A stretch of 64,000 nucleotides of DNA from Clostridia bacterium. Its GTDB lineage: Bacteria > Bacillota > Clostridia > RGIG6154. The stretch covers positions 102,920 to 166,919 of the forward strand of contig JAFQRW010000008.1 of the NCBI GenBank assembly GCA_017409875.1, written 5' to 3'. Position 1 is the stretch's first letter; each line of letters begins with the position of its first letter. The position numbers and the translations under genes were made by a program. Below the pieces are notes generated by a model that worked only from the letters and a program-made list of their open reading frames with translations, was not told where the DNA came from and did no database searches. Below are positions 26,095 to 34,347 of this stretch, in pieces.

Positions 26095-26123
26095 TTGACT
26101 AAAGCAATTTTGTATGATATACT
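26095..26123 (+). promoter_or_regulatory. Promoter of the AraC-family gene
   Basis: TTGACT (26095-26100), 17-bp spacer, TATACT (26118-26123). An in-frame ATG at 26114 lies inside this promoter and is therefore not the start. Confidence 0.7.
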
Positions 26124-26143
26124 CAAATTTAGAGGTGGATGAA

Positions 26144-27019
26144 ATGCAGTTTAAACTTAAAAAGTTTAAAAAGGCTGTAAACGTATCAAAGATAGCAAAC
26201 ATTCATTATTTTGAATTTACAGGAAAATATGAAACTTTTAAAGATAAACACGAATTCCGTGAGCTTGTTTATGTTGACAGCGGGAAGATACGTGTTGAGT
26301 CTGAAAATTTCAGTGGCGTACTTGGTGCAGGAAGATTTGTAATACATAAAGAAGGTGAGGTACACTCACTTATCTGTTTTAAAGATGCTGCCCCAAGTGT
26401 TATCATTATAGGGTTTGAATGCTTTTCACCCGAGCTTGACGGATTTGCATACCGTGATACACCGCTTTCTGAAACTAACCAGAGGCTTCTTGCAGACATA
26501 ATAAAAGAAGGAAGAACGGTTTTTATGCCGCCTTATGATCAGCCTAATGTTAAAGATATGAAAAAAAGAAAGAATTACCCGTTTGGTGCGGACCAGATGA
26601 TAAAGCTAAAGCTTGAAACACTTTTGATTGAACTTGTAAGAAGCGCCGAAACCGTTTCTTTTGATACAGATAAAAGCGCGGTAAATCCAAAGCTGGAGGA
26701 GATTTATAACTATATAAACGAAAACTTCAGACTTAGCATAACTTTAGATGAGCTTTGCTTTCTGTGCGGAACAAACAAGACAACGCTTTGCTCAACATTT
26801 AAAAATGCTTATGGCGACACAATAGTAAACTACATAAACAAACTCAGAATTAAAGAGGCAAAAAAACTGTTGAGAGAGGGAAATCTTAACCTGACTCAGA
26901 TTGCAGAACGCACAGGATTTTCTTCAGTTCACTATTTCAGCAGGCTATTTAAACAAAGGGAGAATATGTCGCCTACAGAGTATATCAAAACGGTAAAATC
27001 AAAGCTTGAGATAAGTTAG
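26144..27019 (+). CDS. AraC-family transcriptional regulator
   Basis: A 291-residue regulator. The N-terminal half is a cupin-type sensing domain (HEFRELVYVDSGKIRV, then HKEGEVHSL). The C-terminal 100 residues are two helix-turn-helix motifs of AraC type (LDELCFLCGTNKTTLCSTFK and LTQIAERTGFSSVHYFSRLFK, ending MSPTEYIK). Start ATG 26144 follows AGAGGTGG. Divergent orientation from the M24/creatininase operon and the paired half-sites between them make it the likely activator of that operon in response to its substrate. Confidence 0.92.
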   Translation: MQFKLKKFKKAVNVSKIANIHYFEFTGKYETFKDKHEFRELVYVDSGKIRVESENFSGVLGAGRFVIHKEGEVHSLICFKDAAPSVIIIGFECFSPELDGFAYRDTPLSETNQRLLADIIKEGRTVFMPPYDQPNVKDMKKRKNYPFGADQMIKLKLETLLIELVRSAETVSFDTDKSAVNPKLEEIYNYINENFRLSITLDELCFLCGTNKTTLCSTFKNAYGDTIVNYINKLRIKEAKKLLREGNLNLTQIAERTGFSSVHYFSRLFKQRENMSPTEYIKTVKSKLEIS

Positions 27020-27037
27020 CAGTTACTAAAATTTGTG

Positions 27038-27066
27038 TTGACAATAATCAGCGCATGTGATATTAT
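27038..27066 (+). promoter_or_regulatory. Promoter of the malate dehydrogenase/malic enzyme operon
   Basis: TTGACA (27038-27043), 17-bp spacer, TATTAT (27061-27066). It lies only 19 nt after the AraC gene. Confidence 0.85.
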
Positions 27067-27087
27067 ATATATGTACGGAGACTTGGA

Positions 27088-27125
27088 GTGCACTTATCTT
27101 AACGGGGTAAGTGTGCTTTTTTTTT
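27088..27125 (+). terminator. Intrinsic terminator inside the leader (attenuator)
   Basis: An 11-bp stem (27088-27098 with 27106-27116), 7-nt loop, followed by nine T residues. It lies about 15 nt after the expected transcription start of the 27038 promoter and 20 nt before the start codon of the next gene, so it sits in that gene's leader. It could also serve as the terminator of the AraC gene. Confidence 0.8.
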
Positions 27126-27144
27126 ATTGTGAAGGAGGAAAAAA

Positions 27145-28257
27145 ATGGCAAAAACAAACATAGTAGATTGGAAAACAATCACAAATTTCGTGGTTGATGC
27201 ATTTGTGGGATACGGAATCCCCAAAGAGGATGCTGAAATTTGTGCAGATGTTCTTCTTGAATCTGATAAAAGGGGTATTGAATCACATGGTGTAAACCGT
27301 TTCAAACCGATTTATCTTGACAGAATAAGAGATGGAATTCAAAATCCGGTTACAAATTTTGAAATTATCAAAGAAACACCTACAACAGCAGTTGTTGACG
27401 GCCATGATGGCATGGGCCAGGTAATTGGTTATAAAGCTATGAAAATGGCAATTAGCAAGGCTAAAGAATATGGTATGGGTATGGTCGTTGTGCGTAACTC
27501 CTGCCATTATGGTATTGCAGGATATTATCCTTCAATGGCATGTAAAGAAGGCTGCATTGGTATGACAGGAACAAATGCACGTCCTTCAGTTGCACCTACA
27601 TTCGGTGTAGAAGGAATGTTTGGTACAAACCCGCTTACAATCGGCATACCTACAGATGAAGATTTTGATTTTCTTATTGACTGCGCTTCATCAATTACTC
27701 AAAATGGTAAAGTAGAGTATTATGAAAGAATAAATAAAGACGTTGCCCCCGGAACCATTATTGGTTTAGGTGGTGAAGCTATAGAAGGCGATGCAGGCGA
27801 AGCTCTTAAAATGATTCGTAACGGTACAGCTGCACTTACAACTTTGGGCGGTATTGGCGAAGCTCTTGGCGGATACAAAGGTTATGGATATGCTATGGTA
27901 GTTGAGCTTCTTTCAGCAGTGCTTCAGGACGGCGCATACGGAAAAGCGTTAGATGGCAAAGATGCAGACGGAAACAAAGTTCCTTATCATCTCGGACATT
28001 TCTTTATAGCTATTGATACAAACCACTTTTTGGGAGAAGAAGCGTGCAGAAAAAAAGCCGGTGATATTATCCGTGCAGTTCGTAATTCTAAAAAAGCTCC
28101 AGGACAGGAAAGAATATATTCAGCAGGTGAAAAAGAACATCTCGTTCGTCTTGCGCGTAAAGACGGTGTTCCGATAAACGAATCAGTTCAGAAAGAAATA
28201 ATTGCTGTGCGTGACGAACTTGGTCTTTCACAGTATAAGTTCCCATGGGAGGATTAA
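27145..28257 (+). CDS. Malate/L-lactate dehydrogenase family (LDH2/MDH2) oxidoreductase
   Basis: A 370-residue NAD(P)-dependent dehydrogenase of the LDH2/MDH2 family, unrelated in fold to classical MDH. Conserved blocks: ESHGVNRF (His, about residue 48), VVVRNSCHYGIAGYY (catalytic His about 116), TNARPSVAP, GTNPLTIG and the Gly-rich GIGEALGGYKGYG. The family includes malate, sulfolactate, ureidoglycolate and 2,3-diketogulonate dehydrogenases; the malic enzyme next in the operon favours malate. The leader contains a terminator hairpin. GAAGGAGG precedes the ATG. Confidence 0.88.
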   Translation: MAKTNIVDWKTITNFVVDAFVGYGIPKEDAEICADVLLESDKRGIESHGVNRFKPIYLDRIRDGIQNPVTNFEIIKETPTTAVVDGHDGMGQVIGYKAMKMAISKAKEYGMGMVVVRNSCHYGIAGYYPSMACKEGCIGMTGTNARPSVAPTFGVEGMFGTNPLTIGIPTDEDFDFLIDCASSITQNGKVEYYERINKDVAPGTIIGLGGEAIEGDAGEALKMIRNGTAALTTLGGIGEALGGYKGYGYAMVVELLSAVLQDGAYGKALDGKDADGNKVPYHLGHFFIAIDTNHFLGEEACRKKAGDIIRAVRNSKKAPGQERIYSAGEKEHLVRLARKDGVPINESVQKEIIAVRDELGLSQYKFPWED

Positions 28258-28260
28258 TCG

Positions 28261-29433
28261 ATGGATGTCAGACAAGAATCATTAAAAAAGCATTACGACT
28301 GGAAAGGTAAGATAGAAGTAATATCCCGTGCACCAATTAATACCAAAGAGGATCTTTCTTTAGCATATACTCCAGGTGTTGCAGAGCCGTGTGTTGTGAT
28401 AAGTCAGGATGTAGATAAGTCTTATGAGCTTACCCGCCGTTCAAATCTTGTTGCGGTTGTAACTGACGGAACAGCAATTTTAGGACTTGGAGATATTGGA
28501 CCTGAAGCAGGTATGCCTGTAATGGAAGGCAAATGTGCGCTTTTTAAAGAGTTCGCTGATGTTGACGCTTTTCCACTTTGTATCAAGTCTAAAGATGTAG
28601 ACGAGATAGTTCGTACAATATATTTGCTTTCAGGAAGCTTTGGGGGTGTAAATCTTGAAGATATTTCTGCACCGCGTTGCTTTGAAATAGAGAAAAAATT
28701 AAAAGAAATCTGTGATATCCCGATTTTCCATGATGACCAGCATGGAACTGCTATTGTAGTTGCTGCAGCGCTTATTAATGCGCTTAAGCTTGTAAAAAAG
28801 GATATCGGCGCAGTAAAAGTGGTAATTAACGGAGCAGGTTCAGCAGGTATTGCTATAGGAAAACATCTTATGAGTATCGGTGTTAAAAACCTTACTTTCT
28901 GTGACCGTCACGGAATTATTTGTGAGGGTGATGCCAATAATAATGTGGCACAGGAAGAAATGGCTAAGGTGACCAATCTTGAACATAAAAAAGGCAGCCT
29001 TGCTGATGCTCTTGCTGGCGCGGATGTGTTTGTAGGTGTTTCAGCACCAAATCTTGTTAATGAAGAAATGGTAAAATCAATGGCGTCTGATGCAATTTTA
29101 TTCCCGATGGCTAATCCCACACCGGAAATTATGCCTGATATAGCAAAAGCAGCAGGAGCAAGGGTTGTAGGAACAGGTCGTTCAGACTTTTCTAATCAGA
29201 TTAACAATGTTTTGGCGTTCCCCGGTATTTTCCGCGGAGCACTGGATTGCAGAGCAACCTGCATAAATGAGGAAATGAAGGTGGCAACCTCTTATGCTTT
29301 GGCGTCGCTCATTCCTGATGATGAAATAACTGAAGAAAACATTATTGTTTCGCCGCTTGATAAAAGGGTAGCTAAGGCAGTTGCACAAGCTGTTATAAAA
29401 ACTGCCAAAGAGACAGGCGTTTCAAGAATATAA
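28261..29433 (+). CDS. NAD(P)-dependent malic enzyme
   Basis: A 390-residue enzyme that decarboxylates malate to pyruvate. N-terminal domain with AYTPGVAEPC and the catalytic Lys/Tyr region, the metal site in PIFHDDQHGTA (about residues 153-163), and a Rossmann motif VINGAGSAGIAIGKHL (about 190). It is the short bacterial form without a phosphotransacetylase domain. It starts 3 nt after the dehydrogenase stop; its GGGAGG site is within the end of that gene. Together they would route malate/oxaloacetate to pyruvate. Confidence 0.95.
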   Translation: MDVRQESLKKHYDWKGKIEVISRAPINTKEDLSLAYTPGVAEPCVVISQDVDKSYELTRRSNLVAVVTDGTAILGLGDIGPEAGMPVMEGKCALFKEFADVDAFPLCIKSKDVDEIVRTIYLLSGSFGGVNLEDISAPRCFEIEKKLKEICDIPIFHDDQHGTAIVVAAALINALKLVKKDIGAVKVVINGAGSAGIAIGKHLMSIGVKNLTFCDRHGIICEGDANNNVAQEEMAKVTNLEHKKGSLADALAGADVFVGVSAPNLVNEEMVKSMASDAILFPMANPTPEIMPDIAKAAGARVVGTGRSDFSNQINNVLAFPGIFRGALDCRATCINEEMKVATSYALASLIPDDEITEENIIVSPLDKRVAKAVAQAVIKTAKETGVSRI

Positions 29434-29454
29434 AGTCCATATAAGGCTTAATTT

Positions 29455-29490
29455 AAAAAGGCAATTCTTTTTTAAAGAGTTGCCTTTTTT
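29455..29490 (+). terminator. Terminator of the malic enzyme operon
   Basis: AAAAAGGCAA(t)TCTTT / AAAGA(g)TTGCCTTTTTT hairpin ending in a T-run. Confidence 0.85.
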
Positions 29491-29567
29491 GTGTATTAGT
29501 GTTATAATTGTTGCGTACAGAATTTCATTAAAGATTGTAAAATAATATCGACGAAGGGATAAATAAT

Positions 29568-30803
29568 ATGCAGCAATATAGACTTACAAAGAATGCCTGC
29601 TATCTTACAGGTATGACAATGGCGATATCGGCTAATTTATCACCTGTTTTGTTTTTAACATTCAGAGATATGTATGATTTGTCTTATACTTTGCTTGGCT
29701 TTTTGGTGGTAATTAATTTTTTCACACAATTATTTGTTGATTTGATATTTACATTTTTCACTAAATATTTTAACATACATAAAGCAGTAAAGATTACACC
29801 TTTTATCGTGTTTGTCGGCTTGATATTATATGCAATTCTGCCAAGAATTTTCCCTGATATGGCATTTTTGTGGATTGTGATAGGCACAGTAATATTTTCT
29901 GTTGCCTCGGGGTTAAGTGAGGTTTTGATGAGCCCGGTAATTGCTGCAATTCCGAGTGAAAATCCCGAACGGGAAATGAGCAAGCTGCACTCAATGTATG
30001 CATGGGGTGTAGTAGGTGTAGTAATACTGAGCACATTATTTTTATTAGTTTTTGGCAGCAGGAATTGGATGTATCTTGCTTTACTTTGGTCAGTTGTACC
30101 GTTGACGGCATTTATAATGTTTCTAAAATCAAAGCTTCCTCAGATGGATAATTTTGGGGAAAAACAAAATCAAACGAAAATCTTTAATAAAGGCATTATA
30201 TTATGCGCAGTATGCATATTTTTTGGTGGAGCGGCAGAATGTACAATGAGTCAATGGGCATCAGGATTTATTGAAAACGCCATAGGAGTTCCAAAAGTTT
30301 ATGGAGATATTATAGGCGTTGCTTTATTCGCAGCTTTATTGGGAACAGGAAGAACTCTGTATTCCAAATATGGTAAAAAAATTATCAACATTTTGTTGTT
30401 TGGTATGCTTGGTGCGGGCATTTGCTATTTAACGGCAAGCTTGTCGCTGAGTCCTGCAGTCGGAATTATAGCGTGTGCTTTGACTGGAATTTTTACAGCT
30501 ATGTTGTGGCCGGGAACTTTGATTTATGTAGAAGAAAAGTTCCAAAATGTAGGGGTAGCTATTTATGCGCTGATGGCTGCCGGCGGAGATATGGGAGCAT
30601 CTGTCGCACCGCAGTTAGTTGGAATTGTATCTGATAAATTCAGTTTGACGAATTGGGCCTTAAAAATTTCAGAAATGTTTCAGATAAGTACAGAACAAGT
30701 TGGTATGAGAGCAGGATTGCTTGTAGCAGGATTTTTCCCGATTGCGGGTGTGTTGTGTATACTTTGTATGAAAAAATATTTTAAAAACCACAGCAAGAAT
30801 TAG
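29568..30803 (+). CDS. MFS transporter (sugar/fucose permease-like)
   Basis: A 411-residue polytopic protein with about 12 membrane helices in two halves split near residue 195-210. Sequence style (long loop with EREMSKLHSMYAWGVVG, and WPGTLIYVEEKFQNVGVAIYALMAAGGDMGAS in the second half) resembles FucP/NanT-like sugar permeases of the major facilitator superfamily. Substrate unknown; its position after the catabolic operons suggests import of a sugar or organic acid. AAGGGAT precedes the ATG. A terminator separates it from the malic enzyme gene. Confidence 0.82.
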   Translation: MQQYRLTKNACYLTGMTMAISANLSPVLFLTFRDMYDLSYTLLGFLVVINFFTQLFVDLIFTFFTKYFNIHKAVKITPFIVFVGLILYAILPRIFPDMAFLWIVIGTVIFSVASGLSEVLMSPVIAAIPSENPEREMSKLHSMYAWGVVGVVILSTLFLLVFGSRNWMYLALLWSVVPLTAFIMFLKSKLPQMDNFGEKQNQTKIFNKGIILCAVCIFFGGAAECTMSQWASGFIENAIGVPKVYGDIIGVALFAALLGTGRTLYSKYGKKIINILLFGMLGAGICYLTASLSLSPAVGIIACALTGIFTAMLWPGTLIYVEEKFQNVGVAIYALMAAGGDMGASVAPQLVGIVSDKFSLTNWALKISEMFQISTEQVGMRAGLLVAGFFPIAGVLCILCMKKYFKNHSKN

Positions 30804-30887
30804 TTGATGTAAGCATTTTGTGTTTTACAAGCTATCGCGAAAAAGATTGGGACTCAAGATTATAAGGTTTTTATGGTGGAGGATTTT

Positions 30888-31622
30888 ATGTTTAATGCTG
30901 AAAAAATAGCAAATCAGTGTATAGAGTGGATAAGAGATTTCTTTGAGAAAAACGGAAAAGGTTGCAACGCTGTTGTAGGAATTTCAGGTGGAAAAGACAG
31001 CTCTGTTGCAGCGGCTCTTTGCGTAAAAGCACTTGGCAAAGAAAGAGTAATAGGTGTTTTAATGCCGTGTGGACAGCAACATGATATTGATATGGCAAAA
31101 CTTTTAGTTGAGCATCTTGGCATAAAAAATTATGTCATAAATATAAAAGACGCAGTTGATGGTGTAAAAAACAACTTGCCAGATGATTTGAATATTTCGT
31201 CTCAGACGGTAACAAACCTGCCGGCAAGAATACGAATGACTACTCTTTATGCTGTTTCACAGTCGGTAAACGGCAGGGTGGTTAACACCTGTAATTTGTC
31301 AGAGGACTGGGTGGGATATTCAACCCGTTATGGTGATGCTGCAGGCGATTTTTCGCCTATGGCACATTTAACTGTTACCGAGGTCAAAGAAATAGGAAGA
31401 TTTTTGGGACTTCCTGAGGTGTTGGTTGAAAAAGTTCCTATAGACGGATTAAGCGGAAAAACCGACGAAGAAAACTTAGGCTTTACCTATGCAGAGCTTG
31501 ACAGATACATCAGAACAGGTGAAATTGTAAATAAGGAATTAAAAGAAATTATTGATAAAAGGCACAAGGCAAATCTGTTTAAGCTGGAGCTTATGCCAAG
31601 TTTTAAACCTGAAGATATTTAA
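30888..31622 (+). CDS. nadE: NH3-dependent NAD+ synthetase
   Basis: A 244-residue enzyme that amidates deamido-NAD+ with ammonia and ATP, in the last step of NAD synthesis. The PP-loop is GISGGKDSS (about residue 33-41). Further motifs are NLPARIRMTTLYA, CNLSEDWVGYSTRYGD and KVPIDGLSGKTDEE. No glutaminase domain is present, hence the ammonia-using form. Start ATG 30888 follows GGTGGAGG; an in-frame ATG 15 nt upstream overlaps this site. Confidence 0.95.
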   Translation: MFNAEKIANQCIEWIRDFFEKNGKGCNAVVGISGGKDSSVAAALCVKALGKERVIGVLMPCGQQHDIDMAKLLVEHLGIKNYVINIKDAVDGVKNNLPDDLNISSQTVTNLPARIRMTTLYAVSQSVNGRVVNTCNLSEDWVGYSTRYGDAAGDFSPMAHLTVTEVKEIGRFLGLPEVLVEKVPIDGLSGKTDEENLGFTYAELDRYIRTGEIVNKELKEIIDKRHKANLFKLELMPSFKPEDI

Positions 31623-31707
31623 AAAATCACTGTCCGTTTTATGACACACATAAAATGTTATACTTTAATCACAAAGAAAATATAAAGTTTTCTAAGGAGG
31701 TTAAAGT

Positions 31708-31836
31708 ATGAATATTTTGATTGGTTTTACAGCTATAGTTTTAAGCATATTTTTGGTGGGGCATAAGTTAAGTGTCAGAAAAAGCGGATATACACTTTTG
31801 CAGACACTATTTTTTGCATATGCAACAAAAGAATAA
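31708..31836 (+). CDS. 42-residue membrane miniprotein, unknown function
   Basis: Short reading frame with a strong ribosome binding site (AAGGAGG, 7 nt before ATG) and a -10 box TATACT at 31659-31664. The product has a hydrophobic helix at residues 3-17 (ILIGFTAIVLSIFLVG), then a basic segment HKLSVRKSG and a second hydrophobic stretch. It is closed by a terminator 26 nt later, so it is a self-contained transcription unit. No family is recognised. Confidence 0.65.
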   Translation: MNILIGFTAIVLSIFLVGHKLSVRKSGYTLLQTLFFAYATKE

Positions 31837-31862
31837 GGACTGCTTGTTTATTTTCATAATAA

Positions 31863-31891
31863 AAACGCTCTTCTTTTTTAGAAGAGCGTTT
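31863..31891. terminator. Bidirectional terminator
   Basis: AAACGCTCTTC/GAAGAGCGTTT stem between the convergent miniprotein and phosphodiesterase genes. Confidence 0.85.
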
Positions 31892-31894
31892 GTG

Positions 31895-32437
31895 TTATAT
31901 TTTGAAACTATTGTAAACGTTTTGCTGTAAATCCTTCCAGAAAAATTCACCGTTTTCTAAAATCACATATCCGTGAGGGGAGTTTTCTTTTGGCACAGAT
32001 ACCGAGCCTGGGTTAAGATAAAAGTTTTGTCCGAATTTTTCACAAGCGGGAACGTGGGTATGCCCGTGAAGCAAGATGTCTCCTTTTTTAAGCGTGGGTG
32101 GATTGTCTATATTAAATTTATGTCCGTGTGTTATAAAAATCATTGTTTTTTGGTGATACAAAATTGCATAATCTGCAAGGATAGGAAAATCAAGCACCAT
32201 CTGGTCTACTTCTGTATCGCAGTTGCCTCGTACACACAGAATATCATCTTTGATTTCGTTTAATTTGTTTATAACTTCTTTGGGGTTGTATTCATCGGGC
32301 AGGTCGTTCCTTGGCCCGTGATATAAAATATCGCCCAAAAGGATTAGCTTGTCGGGATTTTCCTTTTTATAGCAATCAAGCAACTGATTTGTATATTTTA
32401 AGCTGCCGTGAATATCGGAAGCTATCATTAGTTTCAT
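31895..32437 (-). CDS. YfcE/MJ0936-type metallophosphodiesterase
   Basis: A 180-residue calcineurin-like phosphoesterase. Metal motifs in order: SDIHGS (N-terminus), LLGDILYHG, RGNCD, FITHGHKF and LHGHTHVP. It is the small YfcE/MJ0936 form that hydrolyses phosphodiesters with Mn(II) or Ni(II); the cellular substrate is not known. Start ATG 32437 after AAGGGG fits the family's N-terminal (M)KLMIASDIHG; the longer frame has no ribosome site. Confidence 0.92.
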   Translation of the reverse strand: MKLMIASDIHGSLKYTNQLLDCYKKENPDKLILLGDILYHGPRNDLPDEYNPKEVINKLNEIKDDILCVRGNCDTEVDQMVLDFPILADYAILYHQKTMIFITHGHKFNIDNPPTLKKGDILLHGHTHVPACEKFGQNFYLNPGSVSVPKENSPHGYVILENGEFFWKDLQQNVYNSFKI

Positions 32438-32503
32438 TTTGTTTGCCCCTTTTATAATTTTTAAATAAAGTTTATCACAAAAAAACATTAATGTCAAAAA
32501 TGC

Positions 32504-32532
32504 TTGAAAATAAATGTAATTTATGGTAAACT
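32504..32532 (+). promoter_or_regulatory. Promoter of the SulP gene
   Basis: TTGAAA (32504-32509), 17-bp spacer, TAAACT (32527-32532). Confidence 0.65.
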
Positions 32533-32566
32533 GTCTTGGTATTTTAAGATAAACGGAGGTTAGATA

Positions 32567-34210
32567 ATGAAGACTTTCAGTCCAAAACTTTTTAGTGAAC
32601 TTAAAAACTACAATTCAAAGAAATTGCTTAGTGACGTTGTAGCAGGTATTATTGTTGCAATTATTGCTCTTCCGCTTTCAATAGCACTTGCAATCGCGTC
32701 AGGTGTATCACCCGAACAGGGACTTTATACTGCTATTGTTGCAGGTTTTGTTATTGCATTTTTAGGTGGCAGCAAGGTTAATATTTCAGGACCAACAGCA
32801 GCATTTGCAACTATTGTTGCAGGGATTGTGGCAGCTTATGGAACAGGCGGACTTGTTGTTGCTACCATTATGGCAGGAATTATCCTGATTTTAATGGGTG
32901 TTTTAAGGCTTGGAGTTTTGATAAAATACATACCTTATACCATTACAACAGGATTTACAGCAGGCATTGCTGTAACTATTGTAATAGGTCAGATAAAAGA
33001 CTTTATGGGTCTTACTTTCCCGGAAGGTGCTCACGCAGTTGAAACTATGGAAAAGCTTTCTTGTGTGGCAAATTCGATTGCTACAGTAAACTGGCAGGCA
33101 GTTTTGGTGGGCGTAATTGCAATTTTAATTTTAATATTATGGCCGAAAGTAAGCAAAAAAATTCCCGGTTCTTTAATTGCGGTTGTAGCAGGTGTTATAA
33201 TTGTAAAAGTGTTTAATCTCAAGGTTAATACAATCGGCGATTTATATACTATTTCACGTTCGCTTCCTGCTTTTTCTTTGCCCGATGTGAACTTTAAAAT
33301 GATAGGTGAGCTTATTCCGAGTGCATTTACTATTGCAATTTTAGCGGCTATTGAATCGCTCCTTTCATGTGTGGTTTCTGACGGTATGATTTCAGACAGA
33401 CACAACTCTAACACAGAGCTTATTGCTCAAGGTGCCGGAAACATTTGTTCGGGACTTTTTGGAGGAATCCCTGCAACAGGTGCTATTGCAAGAACTGCGG
33501 CAAATGTTAAGAACGGAGGCAAAACACCTGTTGCAGGCATAGTGCATGCTATTGTGTTATTACTTATTTTAGTGGTTTTAATGCCTTATGCGGCGTGGAT
33601 TCCAATGCCTGTAATTGCGGCGGTACTCTTTATAGTTGCATATAATATGAGTGAGTGGCGTCAATTTGTAAAAATTTGTAAAACAGCACCCAAAAGTGAC
33701 ATTGCTGTACTTGCTCTTACATTTGTTTTGACGGTTGTGTTTGATTTGGTGGTAGCTATTGAAATTGGCCTTTTAGTGGCAGTAATTATGTTTATGAAGA
33801 GAATGGCAGATGTTACACACATACGTCCATGGACAGAAGCTGATGAAGCTGCTCAAAGCGACAACGGAAGATTAAAAGAAATCCCTGATAAAGCACAGGT
33901 GTTTGAAATTAACGGACCTATGTTTTTTGCAACAAGTGAGATTGTTTCTTCCATACCCGTAAAGACAGGAACAAAAGTAGTTATTCTAAGAATGAGAAAT
34001 GTCCCTGCACTTGATGTATCGGCACTTGAGTCGCTTAATAAGGTGTATGATTTTTGCAGTGAAAAAGAAATTGAAGTTTTGTTTTCACACGTAAATGAAC
34101 AACCACTTTCGGTAATGAAAAAATCTGGCTTTTATGATAAAGCAGGACAAGATAAATTTATGTCAAACATTGATGAAGCTCTAAAAAAAGCAAAAAATAT
34201 ATGTAAATAA
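32567..34210 (+). CDS. SulP-family anion transporter
   Basis: A 547-residue membrane carrier with the SulP core (about residues 20-400; LPLSIALAIASGVSPEQGLYTAI near the N-terminus, shown here as family signature, and GGIPATGAIARTAAN). A C-terminal cytoplasmic STAS domain covers about 440-545 (VFEINGPMFFATSE, LRMRNVPALDVSALESL). SulP proteins carry sulfate, bicarbonate or dicarboxylates; the substrate here is unknown. GGAGG precedes the ATG. Single gene with terminator. Confidence 0.92.
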   Translation: MKTFSPKLFSELKNYNSKKLLSDVVAGIIVAIIALPLSIALAIASGVSPEQGLYTAIVAGFVIAFLGGSKVNISGPTAAFATIVAGIVAAYGTGGLVVATIMAGIILILMGVLRLGVLIKYIPYTITTGFTAGIAVTIVIGQIKDFMGLTFPEGAHAVETMEKLSCVANSIATVNWQAVLVGVIAILILILWPKVSKKIPGSLIAVVAGVIIVKVFNLKVNTIGDLYTISRSLPAFSLPDVNFKMIGELIPSAFTIAILAAIESLLSCVVSDGMISDRHNSNTELIAQGAGNICSGLFGGIPATGAIARTAANVKNGGKTPVAGIVHAIVLLLILVVLMPYAAWIPMPVIAAVLFIVAYNMSEWRQFVKICKTAPKSDIAVLALTFVLTVVFDLVVAIEIGLLVAVIMFMKRMADVTHIRPWTEADEAAQSDNGRLKEIPDKAQVFEINGPMFFATSEIVSSIPVKTGTKVVILRMRNVPALDVSALESLNKVYDFCSEKEIEVLFSHVNEQPLSVMKKSGFYDKAGQDKFMSNIDEALKKAKNICK

Positions 34211-34224
34211 CGGTATATATAAGT

Positions 34225-34258
34225 AGACTGCAACGCAAAGTTATGGTGCAGTCTTTTT
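34225..34258 (+). terminator. Terminator after the SulP gene
   Basis: AGACTGCA/TGCAGTCT stem with T-rich tail. Confidence 0.8.
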
Positions 34259-34272
34259 ATTTTTCAAAAGGA

Positions 34273-34301
34273 TTGAAAAAAATGTAGATTTGTGATATAC
34301 T
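34273..34301 (+). promoter_or_regulatory. Promoter of the hydratase gene
   Basis: TTGAAA (34273-34278), 17-bp spacer, TATACT (34296-34301). Confidence 0.7.
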
Positions 34302-34347
34302 GTAAAATAGATTGTTATACATTGATGAAAAGAAAGGAACTCACAAA

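Noticed and set aside
27070-27125. Possible guanidine-II (mini-ykkC) riboswitch, because ACGG occurs twice in the leader near a creatininase-type operon
   Set aside because: Neither ACGG is an ACGR tetraloop closed by a stem; the first has no flanking complementarity and the second lies in a 7-nt loop. Only the terminator is real.
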